Assembly: GCA_033807775.1 (NCBI GenBank)
Contig: CM066326.1
Location: 48,599,617 to 48,663,616 of the forward strand
Direction: 5' to 3'
Length of the DNA stretch: 64,000 nt
Origin: Saussurea involucrata
Taxonomy: Eukaryota > Streptophyta > Magnoliopsida > Asterales > Asteraceae
Within the stretch, counting starts at the first letter, position 1. The number at the start of each line of letters is the position of its first letter. Position numbers and translations under genes: made by a program. This document shows positions 9,071 to 21,776 of this stretch, in pieces. The notes below the pieces were generated by a model. The model saw only the letters and a program-made list of their open reading frames with translations. It was not told the DNA's origin and did no database searches.

Positions 9071-10924
9071 CCTGAAATTCCATTTGTTATTTATATACAT
9101 ATAATCACATACCCAATATAATAAGGTATTCCAGTTCAACCATGCACCTGTAAGTCCATAATTACATTGGCCAGCTGTAATTTCAATTTACCTTAAATGG
9201 CGTTCTTTCTACCCTTTATATTTAGAATCCCAAGGTTCTAATTATAACGAGGACAATCTTAAGTTGACATGCACCTGTACAGTTTAAGTCTAGGAATTCA
9301 TCCAGATACTTAAATCTCTTAAACTAATCCAGATACTGTAAGTTCTACACCTTCGGTCCCAATATTTTACAATATTTACAGAAATACAGTACTAACTTTT
9401 TCGTTGTACAAAGATACATCACAAGGCCCTTAGTGAGATATCTAACTTAGATACAACTAAAAAAAACAAACATGTCCAATCACGTAATCACAATATTCAT
9501 TTCCCCTTGTGTTCTCGGACTTCCCTGGAATACATATTTAAAAACAATGAGGGTTAGACCAATTGGTCTAGTGAGATAAACCCTACCAATTCACACGTGA
9601 TATTATAAAGTTATTAATAAAAATATGTATAATATGCATTTGCGTTTGTTACTCTTCATACCGTGCCCAAAGCACAAAATCATAACTTTTCCCTCTGTGC
9701 CTACTCGCACCGTGCCTTATAGCACACTCTCACATCGTGCCTTAATGCACAAAATATTACTTTCCACACCGTGCCTCTTTCAGCAGAAGATACTCAACCT
9801 GCCTATTTCAGCAGAACATTGTTGGTATTCATACACAACCGATGTGAAGTGGAGTTAGCGTTCAAGCACAGCACGATAGTGATTGCTGGCGTTCTAGCAC
9901 AACCGATAGTGTATGCTAGCGTTCTAGCCCAACCTATAGTGCAATACATAAAGTAATCAACCAATTCTCCATTCCACGTAGTTCATAATATTACCCGTAT
10001 TAACTTCCATTATTTAAAAACATATATTCTAGTTAGAAAATGGTTAAAGAAAACTCGCCTAAATGCTATAATATTAGTCTTCTCACAAAATATCCCAAAC
10101 AAGCAATTTCACACAGAATCTGAATGAAAAAAATTGCAGATTGGATTTAATAGACCTTACTAGACATGAGTCTTATTGCAGACTAAGAATCCTAAATAAT
10201 GTCCAGAATACCCCTAAGGTCATCACAAAGACTGGTGATACCCAAAGGCATAAAAACTGAACCAAATACACTTATCGCAACCTCACTTGTCGCAACCCAC
10301 TATTGCGACAACTCACTTGTCGCAACCAACTACGGCGGAAACTACACTTGTCACAACCAACTATTGCGACTACTATACTTGTCGCAGCCAACTATTGCGA
10401 CAACTCCAGTTGTTGCAACCAACTATTGCGAAAATCTCACTTGTCTCAACCCACTAAAAACGAATCTAATAAAAACGACTATCTCGATCTTTCTAAAACG
10501 ATGAAAACTTGCAGAAATGAATAAGAACTATCTGCCTAGTTATATACAAACTTAGTTTCCCAAACCTTTCATAAAATCCTATAAACCTAAAAACTAAACC
10601 TGTAGAAAACTCCCAAAACCTATTAGGAACTTAAAATATTAAACATACCTTATCAAAATCTCAAGATTGACTTCAAAATCTTCAAACCGTAGCTTCCCTT
10701 CTTCTTCTCCTTCGGTTTCTCTCTCTAAAACACACACACAAACTTTTGAATGTAATTGCCGACTTAAGAAATCAATAATGATGTGATCTCCTTATATACA
10801 TCTCAATAATTGCAAATAAGAATCCCATACAAGCCCATAATGACAAATAATACCCTCCGACTTAAAAACACTAATTAAGACTTACCCCAAAACTTACAAA
10901 ACATAATTAATAAAACTCCCTTAC
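9071..10924 (-). repeat. Putative LTR/leader of the decayed chromovirus (boundaries unresolved)
   Basis: No gene is visible. Upstream of gag on the minus strand lies a TATA-like box (about 10793-10800, minus strand TATATAAG), which suggests an LTR promoter. Three families of short repeats occur: GTGCC/GCAC units (9657-9780), GCGTTCTAGC-type units (9860-9945) and the hairpin repeat at 10275-10456. No convincing primer site was found. The region ends at the element starting at 10925. Confidence 0.45.
10275..10456. repeat. Tandem array of about 31 bp units carrying an internal inverted repeat
   Basis: About five diverged units alternate TCGCAACC and ATTGCGA, spaced by CTCACTTG-like linkers. TCGCAA and TTGCGA are reverse complements, so each unit can fold. 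The short ORF over it looks like a by-product of the repetition. Confidence 0.8.
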
Positions 10925-13885
10925 CGTGACAACTGTCAAATTCACATCTCAGGTTAGAACTGCTTTGGATACCTCATTTTTTTATGACATAGTTTGCACA
11001 ATGCAATTTTAGCAGTAAACACGGTACGATAGGAAAAATTTAGAAATTTTACCTAAGAAATCCTTGAATTAGGAAATTATCCATAAATCTCATAAAATGC
11101 CAACTTAATATATTTTTATACTACAAGTATTTATGTAGTTGTTAATTTTTATATATTTCAAGTTTATTATATATATAAATACTTTATTTTATACATGTAT
11201 ACCTTGTATTTTAACTTTAAAAGAGAATACTTGTATTTTGATTTTATTTTAAACCATGAAGTGACTAAAATACATTTGTCACACCACACCCCCCCCCCCC
11301 GCAAAGAGGCCGGCCACCCTCTCTCTCCCTCCATATGTATGCAACACTCTTCATCATTTCACTTCACTCTCTCATTTCAATCTCTCACTAAGAGAAAGTT
11401 GTCACCTCCTTCTCTCTCCATCTTCAAATCTTCATCCTCATCTTCATATCATCTTCAAGTGTTCATCATAAACTCCAGCCCCTAAACTCTTCTTCTTCAA
11501 GAGTCCAAGGCAATCAAAGGTAAAAATAAGTGTGTTGGGTAAAATCCACACACATTCTTTCAAGACTTTTTCATCTTCTTGCATTTTAAAGTATGATCTT
11601 CATCTTTTCTACACTTTCTTCATATCTTTTAAAATCATCTTTTATAGGTCTTAATGTTTGTAGATTTACCATCATAACATCTTTTGTTAGTAAAAGATGG
11701 TGAATCCAAAATCAAACCAATGTTAAGACCAAAGATGAACATTTTAAACACATGCATGTAGTGTTCTTGGGAAATCCATCATTTTTGTTCAAGAGTCTCA
11801 TGAATGGTTCTTTGAAAAAAATTAAAAACGTACTTAAACAAACATGCATGAGCTCAAAATACTGAATTTTTAGTTGCATGTTGATGTTCTTGGCAAGAAC
11901 ATCAACAATCTTCAAAATGGGTCTTTTATAAAGGTTTTCCAAGTTTGAGTTGATGGATAAATTGCATGCATTTTTAATGGATCACAAATATGTTTTGGAA
12001 CTGAAAATAAGTGTATGGATGAGAGTCAAATCGGATTTTGCATGCAAAAGAATAAGAATTTTGGTTTAAAAGTCAATTGGAGAGCACATGCACAAGGTGT
12101 TGTTTGGACAGCTTGCTGTCAGATTTCACACCCCACTTCAAAGAGTCATATCTCACTCATTTTAACTCCAAATGGAGTGATTCTTTTTCTGGAAATCATT
12201 TTATTATGTTAAGATTCAAACCCAAGTGGTTTCATTCAAAAACACAAAGATTTCATTTATCAAACAGTCCTCACAAAATCCGTGTACAAACAGCAAAGTC
12301 TTCTGTCGGGTTTTACGTCGTGTATTATTTCATGTACTTATACTCTTTCAAAAATTATGAAACTAATGCCAAAAGTTTCCTAACTCATTGAACCAACTGG
12401 ACATAAAATTTCATGATCAAATTATACCTGGAAGTTATAAGTAAAGGACAAATTATTATTTATTATTAAGGACTATTTCTAATCTCATTTCATCATTTCA
12501 TGATGAAATAGTGGAGTATATAAGTATATCTTATATTTATGCAGTTTATTTATGCATTTTATTTATGTCTTTTATTTATGCATTTTATTTATTCTTTATC
12601 CCTTTTCATCTTTTATGATGAAATTGTGGAATGTTCATATATATAATATATTTATATATATTTATGCATTTTATTCTTGATCCCATTTCATCATTTTATG
12701 ATGAAATAGTGGAGTATAAATATATATTATATCTATATATTTATACATTTAAATATTTTTCATTTCGTTTACGACCTCTAATTTTATCGTTGTTACGATA
12801 AAATTTCGGTTTATACATATATATGTACTATATATGTTTAGGTTCTTTAAAACCCTTTTCGTTACTTATTGGGACGAAATTGTGGAAACTTTAATCTAAG
12901 AAGAACAATGTATACGTTTATTACGTTATAATATTAAAACACAACAAGGCATTTTATGATGATTTGGATAGTTAGTACCGAACCTTCGAAATTGAGAACT
13001 CACTAGTGACCTTACGTTCATAGGTTTGAAGTAGGATCATCTTGGAGTACTTGTGGGAGATTTCCGGATTCTATCGCGTATCATGTGAGTATTCACAGCC
13101 CCTTTTTCAATGTTTTACATATTTTGGGGTGAAAAGCATGTGGTTACTACAACTATTTTACACACCGATTATTTCGTTTTCTTGAAAATACGAAGCTTGC
13201 TTATTTATGCTCTATGGTATCTATGTTGTTGCAAATGTTGTAAATTTGAGTTTCTTTTGCTATCATTCAAAAGTCCCCGTTTACGTATACGTTACCCGTT
13301 TAACTCACGAGTGTGAGCCGTTGGTAATTATGGATAACGTTATTTGGTTTGACACCCCACTCACAAGTAGCGCTTGTTTGAGTGCATAATTATTGTTGTA
13401 TTGGCGTATTGTTGGTGATAGAACATGCGCGTATGTGGAATGATTCCACCACTGTAGTAGGGGCAAAGTATGTCGGTATAGGTCGGGTAACGGGCTCAAT
13501 AACTTAGCATTTTATATATGATTACCTTGAGCAAGTGGTTTTTATAACCGAATTATTTTATCCCATGTGTGGATTTAAACTATTTTGCGATGGCAAACAA
13601 TGTTATACTCGTTAAACCTGTGAACTCACCAACTATTCGTTAGTTGACACTCTCATTTACATGCTTTTCAGGAGAACGTTCTTAAGGTTGGAATTTAGGA
13701 AGGCTACACGTGATGAAGCTTTCTTTACTATCTTTAAATTTTATGTTCATTTCCCTTTCGTAAAGACAATTGTAAAAGACAAGGTTTAACCTTTGAATGT
13801 ATTTTGATGGTTGTTGTGATCTTGTAACTTTTGCTATGAAACTTGAGCTGTACATTCCGTGTTTCCGCTTTAGCGGGGTGTTACA
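10925..13885 (+). repeat. 5' LTR of the Tekay-like element (2961 bp)
   Basis: Ends GGGGTGTTACA just before the primer site. It matches 19707-27151 (minus the nested element) along its length with scattered substitutions, roughly 1-2% by eye, plus indels: about 16 bp longer near 11110 and lacking about 40 bp present at 21194-21233. It holds a C tract followed by GGCCGGCC (11308-11315), the array of palindromes at 12480-12880 and the terminal hairpin CCGCTTTAGCGG. No gene is seen; the small ORFs recur only because the LTR does. Confidence 0.92.
12480..12880. repeat. AT-rich array of diverged hairpin units inside the LTR
   Basis: Three to five degenerate units, each with a palindrome such as TTTCATCATTTCATGATGAAA or ATTTTATCGTTGTTACGATAAAAT, usually followed by GTGGA and an AT-rich tail with TTTATTTATGCA. 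The copy in the 3' LTR begins near 21280 and is split by the nested element. Confidence 0.7.
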
Positions 13886-13889
13886 GATT

Positions 13890-13901
13890 TGGTATCAGAG
13901 C
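13890..13901 (+). other. Primer-binding site, tRNA-iMet type
   Basis: TGGTATCAGAGC, complementary to the 3' end of plant initiator tRNA-Met, 4 bases after the LTR end. Confidence 0.93.
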
Positions 13902-14243
13902 TAAAGGTTATAGAGAATACCGGTTTTCCTTTGGAAAACTGCAACTATAACCAAAAACGGGAATGAACATTTAAATTACTAAACATGTTGCTAGTATAAC
14001 TAGTTCGGGTATTGCGTAATCGGTCTTTAATTAAACAAAGCCTGATCACCTATGTTTAATTAAAGAAAGAGTGATGCGAGACCGGAAACGGATATACTAG
14101 GAATATGTGTGTGTTCACACTTGATGCTTCACGTTGTATGCCTAGTAGGAGCGTAGTTATTACCTATAGTATGCAATAGTATAGTACGCTTAGCCTTTAT
14201 ATTGCGCGATAGTAATGTTATACACTCTTACTTCAGTGTCACT
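13902..14243 (+). other. Leader between primer site and upstream ORF; no gene seen
   Basis: Untranslated leader of the Tekay-like element. It contains TTTAATTAAA-rich sequence and resembles the leader at 54152-54510 of the minus-strand relative. Confidence 0.6.
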
Positions 14244-14665
14244 ATGTCAACATCCTCATCACACTCTTACTTCAGCAATACTATGCCGTCGTCATCATCA
14301 TCAAGCTCACAACCTTCCTACACGCCATCAAGTGAGCGTACGTCTGACGTGGAACGAGACCCGTATGATGGGCCAAGGATGCCTCCGACTGTGGCTCCTC
14401 CACAACCCATCCCGGTAGTAATGCCACTTAGGGGTCCACGTACGAGGCAAACCGCTAGGAAGAGCGTGCCCATACCTAGGTCTGATCAGCGAGACGCACC
14501 GAAACCATCACGGGTGATCAGCGAGACGCACCGAAACCATCACGGGTGATCGAGGGAGTGCCGAGTAACCGAGCGCCTGGCATGACTTGGACCGAAGAGC
14601 AACGCCTTAGGGCCGTGGCAATGGACTTGCACGGATGTCAAGTGAGGGTCAGTCACCAGAGTTAA
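14244..14665 (+). pseudogene. Upstream ORF before gag (broken relative of the 53534-54151 ORF)
   Basis: From the ATG at 14244 the product begins with a Ser-rich segment and then matches the other Tekay-like element in order: ERDPYD, a Pro-rich stretch, RGPRTRQTARKSVPIPR and, after a frame change, a PGMT segment. A perfect 32 bp tandem duplication (14484-14547) shifts the frame, closing the first frame at 14549; the following frame ends at 14665. The relative ends in a transmembrane segment; here I find none. Function unknown; probably inactive. Confidence 0.65.
14484..14547. repeat. Perfect 32 bp tandem duplication
   Basis: Two head-to-tail copies starting GATCAGCGAGACGCACC. Because 32 is not a multiple of 3, the duplication breaks the upstream ORF. 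Confidence 0.9.
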
Positions 14666-15151
14666 GTCATAACCGAGCTAGTGGAATTAAGTCACCTTTT
14701 GACCAATCGGTCGTCCGACGCCCTAAATGGAGCGAAAATAGCTCGGAGGATAGCTTTACGAGCCGAGATAATGAGCATAGTAGTAGTGATGCTGTTGACG
14801 CTATTGGTGTTGTGGGTTTCGATTGAAGTGTATCGGGGCGGATATTGACGTGGACGGTGAAAAAATTTAGAAAATGGAACTTTTTAATTTCTAGTTGTTT
14901 CAATCTTAAATTTCAGTTTGTAATTCTATACTGATGTGCGATGCACATCAGAAATTTTGTATCAAACGGCTATTATTAATGACTTCAATGAAAAGGCATT
15001 TTTGTGTTTTAATTATATATGTGGAACATGCAATAGTTATTTATTTATTCTCCAACACTTCGAAGTTTCAAATGTATTCTTTACAAAAACATCCGACTTT
15101 AATTACTCAAATTTTTAATCAACTCGATTTTTGCAATTGTGTTTTAGAAAA
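14666..15151 (+). other. Spacer between upstream ORF and gag; no intact gene
   Basis: It may contain the decayed 3' part of the upstream ORF: Ser/Asp-rich codons are visible near 14740-14825 (SSEDSFTSRDNEHSSS), then AT-rich sequence up to the gag ATG. Confidence 0.5.
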
Positions 15152-18100
15152 ATGCCACCAAGAAGATCCACATGTCACACGGGAGGAAATCCTGATGATC
15201 AAAACCCCGATATCGCCCAACTCATAGCTCAACGTATCCAAGAGGCGATACCTAACATCATAGCCCAAGTTACCGCGGGTATTAATGAGAATCAAATGAA
15301 TGTTAATGTAGGAGGAGGAACTCCTAATAACACTCAAGACAATAGAGGATGTAGCTACAAAACGTTCATGACTTGCAAACCCAAGGAGTTTCATGGAACG
15401 GAAGGTGCTATAGGATTACTCTCATGGTTTGATAGTATGGAGTCAGTACTTCATATCTGTAACTGTTTGGAGGATCGCATGGTAGAGTATGCGTCCTGTC
15501 AGTTGCAAAAGCGAGCTCTAACTTGGTGGAACATTCAAGTACAAACCCGTGGAAGGGAAGATGCGTACAAACTGACCTGGACTGAATTCAAGGAATTGCT
15601 CATGGAGGAATACTGTCCCAAGAGCGAAGTTCAGAAATTGGAAGCTGAACTTTGGGATCTTACCATGGTTGGTTCGGGGATAGATCGCTACACCGCTCGT
15701 TTTCACGAACTTGCGAAACTAGTACCTCACATGGTTACCCCGGAGAGCAAACGGATCGACCGATATTTGTACGGATTAACCCCGGAGATCCGAGGGATGG
15801 TTAAGTCATCAAGTCCCACCACGATCCAAGCCGCCGTAGCCTTAGCAACTAGTTTGACCCATGATGCGGTCAGAGCAGGAACTCTAACTCAGAAAGGAGT
15901 CGGTATTAAGAGAAGGCCGGAGAATCAGTCGGGAAAAGCAATTGGAAGTAGTTCAAGTGGGAACAAGAAAGTAGTGGGAAATTTTGGGATGAATGCTAAG
16001 GAAGTAGGAAGTTACAATAGGCCCCACCCAAAGTGTAACCAATGTGGTTCGTATCACGAGGGAGCCTGTCTCGTCTGTAGCATCTGTAAGCAAAAAGGTC
16101 ATTTAGCTCGATTTTGTAAGACGGTGAAGAATGTGAAAGAGGAAGGAAGAGTATGCTATGAGTGCGGAAGTCCAGATCACTTCCGAAACGTGTGCCCAAG
16201 GTGGAAAAGGGGACCAAACAATAACAATGCTGGGTATCAAACAAGACAAGCTAATCAGGGAAACCAAGGAGGACAAGCTCGAGGACGGGCATTTGTTTTA
16301 GGAGCAGAAGAAGCACGTCGAGACCCCAATGTAGTGACAGGTACGTTTCTTCTAAACGATTATTATGCATCCGTATTATTCGACACTGGTGCCGATAAGA
16401 GCTTTGTTTCTTTAGAATTTAGGCCTTTGATCAATCTAGAATCTAAGAAAATGCTGAATGCTTATATTGTTGAGGTTGCTAATGGATTTGAATTAGAAGG
16501 TAAGGATGTAATCTTAGGCTGTACCTTGAACTTTGCTGATAAACTGTTTAGTGTTGATCTTATTCCAATTGAATTGGGGAGTTTCGATGTAGTAATAGGC
16601 ATGGATTGGTTATCTAAGCACCGAGCAGAGGTTAGTTGTTTTGAAAAGACGGTTAGGTTACCATTACAAGGCGGATAAACCCTAGTTGTCCAAGGAGATA
16701 GAGCTGGAAGGAGTCTGAAGATAGTATCATGTATGAAGGTCCATAAGTATTTGAGGAAGAAGTATGTTGCGTTCTTGGCACAAGTAATTGAGAAGAACTA
16801 TGAGGAGAGGCGAGTCCAGGATATTCCTGTGGTGAAGGATCACCCAGAAGTATTTCCAGACGATTTGCCTGGACTTCCACCGTTTAGACAAGTCGAATTT
16901 CAGATTGATCTTGTACCCGGAGCGGCGCCTGTAGCCAAGGCCCCGTATCGCTTAGCACCTGCAGAAATGCAAGAGTTGTCGAATCAACTTCAAGAACTTT
17001 TGGATAAAGGATTCATTCGACCAAGTTCATCACCCTGGGGAGCCCCGATTCTCTTCGTCAAGAAGAAGGATGGATCATTTCGAATGTGTATCGATTATAG
17101 AGAGCTAAATAAGTTGACAATCAAGAACCGATATCCCCTGCCTCAAATAGACGATTTGTTCGACCAGGTGCAAGGTGCAACTTACTTCTCTAAGATTGAT
17201 CTTCGATCGGGATATCATCAGTTGAGAGTCCGAGAGGAAGATATTCCTAAAACAGCTTTTAGAACTCGCTATGGACACTACGAGTTTTTAGTTATGCCAT
17301 TTGGATTGACGAACACGCCAGCTATGTTTATGGATCTAATGAATAGAGTATGTAGGCCATACCTTGATAAGTTTGTGATTGTGTTCATCGATGATATACT
17401 AATCTATTCTCAGAGTAAGAAGGATCACGAGCAACATCTAAAAGTGATTTTAGAACTTCTCAAGGAGTAGAAGCTATATGCCAAATTCTCTAAGTGCGAA
17501 TTTTGGATTCGGGAGGTACATTTCTTAGGTCACGTAATCGGGGAGAAAGGGATTCACGTGGACCCGGCTAAAGTAGAAGCCATTAAGAAATGGGAAGCCC
17601 CTAGGACTCCAACGGAAATTCGCCAATTTCTAGGCTTGGCGGGATACTATCGACGTTTCATCGAGAATTTTTCTAAGATCGCCAAACCCCTTACCTCGTT
17701 AACCCAAAAGGAGAAGGAATTCGTTTGGGAAGTTCCACAAGAGGAAGCGTTTCAACTCCTAAAGAAAAAGTTGTGCAATGCACCGATTTTAGCTCTACCA
17801 GAAGGAACGGAAGATTTTGTAGTGTATTGTGAAGCATCACATCAAGGATTAGGTGGCGTATTGATGCAAAATGATAAGGTGATAGCATATGCCTCGAGAC
17901 AATTAAAAGTTCATGAAAAGAACTATACTACACACGATTTGGAACTCGGAGCTGTGGTATTCGTTCTGAAGATATGGAGACATTATCTATATGGTACCAA
18001 GTGTACTATTTTCACCGATCATAAAAGTCTTCAACACATCTTTGATCAAAAGATGCTGAACATGAGGCAAAGAAGATGGGTAGAACTTCTCAGCGATTAC

Positions 18101-19672
18101 GATTGTGAGATACGTTACCACCCAGGTAAGGCCAATGTGGTAGCCGATGCTTTAAGTAGGAAAGAAAGGGTAAAACCTTCACGAGTCCGAGCGTTAGGAG
18201 CACTGGTTCAAACAAGTTTGAAACCCCAGATTTTTGAAGCTCAGATTGAAGCATTGAAACCTGAAAATCTGAAGGGAGAGACTCTTCATGGTTTAGAGTC
18301 TAGTTTTGAAACTAAGATTGATGGAATATGTTACTTTAAGGGCAGAGTGTGGATCCCAAAGGCTGACAACCTACGGGAATTGATTTTTCAGGAGGCTCAT
18401 AAATCGAAGTATTCAATTCACCCAGGAGCGGATAAGATGTACAAGGATTTAAGGGAATACTATTGGTGGCCAGGAATAAAGAAGGATATTGCCATATATA
18501 TAGGGAAATGAATAACGTGTGCAAAGGTCAAAGCTGTATATCAAAATCCATCGGGACTGTTGCAACAACCGGAAATTCCCCACTGGAAATGAGAGCAAAT
18601 CACTATGGATTTTATAACCAAACTCCCGAGAACTGCCAAAGGGCATGACACGATTTGGGTTATAGTAGATCGATTTACGAAGTCTGCACATTTCTTACCT
18701 ATTCGGGCAGATTATAAGATGGAAAAGCTTTCCCAAATCTACATCAAGGAGATCGTTACGCGGCATGGAGTTCCAATTTCCATTATATCGGATAGAGATA
18801 GTCGCTTTACATCCCGATTTTGGCAATCACTCCAAAAAGCGTTGGGTACTCAGTTGAACTTAAGCACGGCTTATCATCCTCAAACGGATGGTCAGAGTGA
18901 GCGGACCATTCAGACTTTGGAGGACATGCTTCGGGCATGTGTATTAGACTTTGGAGGAAGTTGGGATAACCACTTGCCGTTAGTCGAATTCTCATACAAC
19001 AATAGCTATCACACTAGTATTCAGGGTGCGCAATATGAAGCTCTGTATGGTCGCAAGTGTCGATCACCTCTTTGTTGGTTGGAAATTGGAGATAGACAAC
19101 TATCTAGTCCGGACAATGTCCAAGAAACCACCGACAAGATCGCAATCATCAGGGATAGGCTTAAAGCAGCTCAAGATCGTCAAAAGAGCTATGCGGACAA
19201 TCGAAGAAAGCCTCTAGAATTTCAAATTGGTGATAGAGTCTTTTTAAAAGTATCCCCGTGGAAGGGAACAGTCCGTTTTGGGAAAAGAGGAAAGTTGAGT
19301 CCACGGTATGTTGGACCATTCAAGATCACGGAAAGAATCGGACCAGTAGCTTATAAGCTGGAATTGCCAATGGAGTTAAGTGCTATCCACAACACGTTTC
19401 ACGTGTCGAACCTAAAGAAGTGTTTAGCTGACGAAGCAGTAACCGTGCCCTTGGAAGAAGTCCAAATCAACAATAAACTGCACACCGTAGAGGAACCAAT
19501 GGAAATACTCGATAGGGAAGTCAAGTGTCTTAAGAGAAGCAAAATCCCGATAGTAAAAGTCCATTGGAACACAAGGCGTGGGCCTGAATACACTTGGGAG
19601 CGGGAGGATTACATGTTACAAAAGTATCCTCGCCTCTTCGCAAGCAAACCTGTTAACGCTAGTGACACTTGA
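15152..19672 (+). pseudogene. gag-pol: Tekay-like Gag-Pol polyprotein, single frame with four in-frame stops
   Basis: 1507 codons in one frame, starting at the ATG for MPPRRS. Order: gag capsid domain, two zinc knuckles (CSICKQKGHLARFC and CYECGSPDHFRNVC, about residues 308-350), protease (LFDTGADKSF, Asp about 411), reverse transcriptase (FIDD near 17385), RNase H, integrase with an HHCC finger and D,D,E core ([14 protein letters not shown]...[14 protein letters not shown]), and a C-terminal chromodomain-like segment. Stops: TAA 16676-16678, TAG 17468-17470, TGA 18509-18511 (replacing a zinc-finger Cys) and TGA 18590-18592. The first RNase H aspartate is Glu (YCEASHQG), where the relative at 48742-53178 has Asp. 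The element therefore cannot make its own full-length Pol. Confidence 0.93.
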
Positions 19673-19706
19673 ATTTCGGGACGAAATTCTTCTAACCGAG
19701 GGAGAC
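19672..19706 (+). other. Hairpin and polypurine tract before the 3' LTR
   Basis: AATTTCGGGACGAAATT (19672-19688) is an inverted repeat with a 3 base loop directly after the gag-pol stop; the purine run GAGGGAGA then precedes the LTR at 19707. The same hairpin sits at 48725-48743 in the relative. Confidence 0.85.
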
Positions 19707-21527
19707 TGTGACAACTGTCAAATTCACATCTCAGGTTAGAACTGCTTTGGATACCTCATTTTTTATGACATAGTTTGCACAATGCAATTTTAGCAGTAAA
19801 CACGGTACGATAGGAAAAATTTAGAAATTTTGCCTAAGAAATCCTTGAATTAGGAAATTATCCATAAATCTCATAAAATGCCAACTTAATATATATTTAT
19901 GTAGTTGTTAATTTTTATATATTTCAAGTTTATTATATATATAAATACTTTATTTTATACATGTATACCTTGTATTTTAACTTTAAAAGAGAATACTTGT
20001 ATTTTGATTTTATTTTAAACCATGAAGTGAGTAAAATACATTTGTCACACCATACCACCCCCCCCCCCCTCAAAGAGGCCGGCCACCCTCTCTCTCCCTC
20101 CATATGTATGCAACACTCTTCATCATTTCACCTCACTCTCTCATTTCAATTTCTTACTAAGAGAAAGTAGTCACCTCCTTCTCTCTCCATCTTCAAATCT
20201 TCATCCTCATCTTCAAGTGTTCATCATAAACTCCATCCCCTAAACTCTTCTTCTTCAATAGTCCAAGGCAATCAAAGGTAAAAATAAGTGTGTTGGGTAA
20301 AATCCACACACATTCTTTCAAGACTTTTTCATCTTCTTGCATTTTAAAGTATGATCTTCATCTTTTCTACACTTTCTTCATATATTTTAAAATCATCTTT
20401 TATAGGTCTTAATGTTTGTAGATTTACCATCATAACATCTTTTGTTAGTAAAAAATGGTGAATCCAAAATCAAACCAATGTTAAGACCAAAGATGAACAT
20501 TTTAAACACATGCATGTAGTGTTCTTGGGAAATCCATCATTTTTGTTCAAGAGTCTCATGAATGGATCTTTGACAACCATTAAAAACGTACTTAAACAAA
20601 TATGCATGAGCTCAAAATACTGAAATTTTAGTTGCATGTTGATGTTCTTGGCAAGAACATCAACAATCTTCAAAATGGGTCTTTTATAAAAGTTTTCCAA
20701 GTTTGAGTTGATGGATAAATTGCATGCATTTTTAATGGATCACAAATATGTTTTGGAACTAAAAATAAGTGTATGGATGAGAGTCAAATCGGATTTTGCA
20801 TGCAAAAGAATAAGAATTTTGGTTTAAAAGTCAATTGGAGAGCACATGCACAAGGTGTTGTTTGGACAGCTTGCTGTCAGATTTCGCACCCCACTTCAAA
20901 GTGTCATATCTCACTCATTTTAACTCCAAATGGAGTGATTATTTTTCTGGAAATCATTTTATTATGTTAAGATTCAAACCCAAGTGGTTTCAGTCAAAAA
21001 CTCAAAGATTTAATTTATCAAACAGTCCTCACAAAATCCGTGTACAAACAGCAAAGTCTTCTGTCGGGTTTTACGTCGTGTATTATTTCATGTACTTATA
21101 CTCTTTCAAAAATTATGAAACTAATGCCAAAAGTTTCCTAACTCATTGAACCAACTGGACATAAAATTTCATGATCAAATTATACCTGGAAGTTACCCAA
21201 AGTTGGACACAAAGTGACATCAAATTCTGGACAGTAAAGGACAAATTATTATTTATTATTAAGGACTATTTCTAATCCCATTTCATCATTTCATGATGAA
21301 ATAGTGGAGTATATAAGTATATCTTATATTTATGCAGTTTATTTATGCATTTTATTTATGTCTTTTATTTATGCATTTTATTTATTCTTTATCCCTTTTC
21401 ATCTTTTATGATGAAATTGTGGAATGTTCATATATATAATATATTTATATATATTTATGCATTTTATTCTTGATCCCATTTCATCATTTTATGATGAAAT
21501 AGTGGAGTATAAATATATATTATATCT

Positions 21528-21762
21528 TGTTAGAGCACTATTTGTAGCTATCTAGACAGTATTAACTCTTTGTACTGTTACTCCTTAGTAGAGGCATGGG
21601 TTTGTCATGTCCTACTATATAAAGGAGTTCCTTTGATATTTTGCATAATCTCTTGAGCATTTTGTTATTTGTACTTCAGAGATCAATATATGGATGACAA
21701 GTTTGCTATCTAGATTCTCTCTACATTTGTTCTTTACATATTGCTAGATTTGGGATTTCACA
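21528..21762 (+). repeat. 5' LTR of the pol-less element (235 bp)
   Basis: TGTTAGAGCACTATT...GGGATTTCACA. It contains a candidate TATA box (CTATATAAAG near 21614-21623) in a compact promoter. Confidence 0.92.
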
Positions 21763-21764
21763 TT

Positions 21765-21776
21765 TGGTATCAGAGC
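21765..21776 (+). other. Primer-binding site, tRNA-iMet type
   Basis: TGGTATCAGAGC, two bases after the LTR. Confidence 0.92.

Larger units (their letters stand above)
6946..10924 (-). mobile_element. Decayed Ty3/gypsy chromovirus, 5' portion, interrupted
   Basis: Minus strand. Remnants run in the order putative LTR/leader (9071-10924), gag (7696-9070) and the start of reverse transcriptase (6946-7445), where the Sirevirus at 3662-6945 is inserted. Multiple stops and frameshifts mark it as old. The RT text ([42 protein letters not shown]) is chromovirus, probably Tekay/Del-like. The right edge is where the element at 10925 begins; no second LTR or primer site could be identified. Confidence 0.75.

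Noticed and set aside
9340..9375. Primer-binding site of the decayed chromovirus (CCTTCGGTCCCAATATTTTAC)
   Set aside because: Only about 7 of 12 bases agree with the iMet site and no LTR end follows; too weak to call.
10199..10524. Overlapping ORFs with repeated Cys/Asn/Gln text
   Set aside because: Produced by the 31 bp tandem repeat; composition follows the repeat, not a protein.
11712..12391. Several short ORFs on both strands (recurring at 20470-21149)
   Set aside because: They recur only because both copies are LTRs of one element; there is no conserved protein pattern and no coding context.
12483..12740. Possible CRISPR-like array (palindromic repeats with spacers)
   Set aside because: Units are diverged and of unequal spacing inside a plant LTR; CRISPR does not apply.
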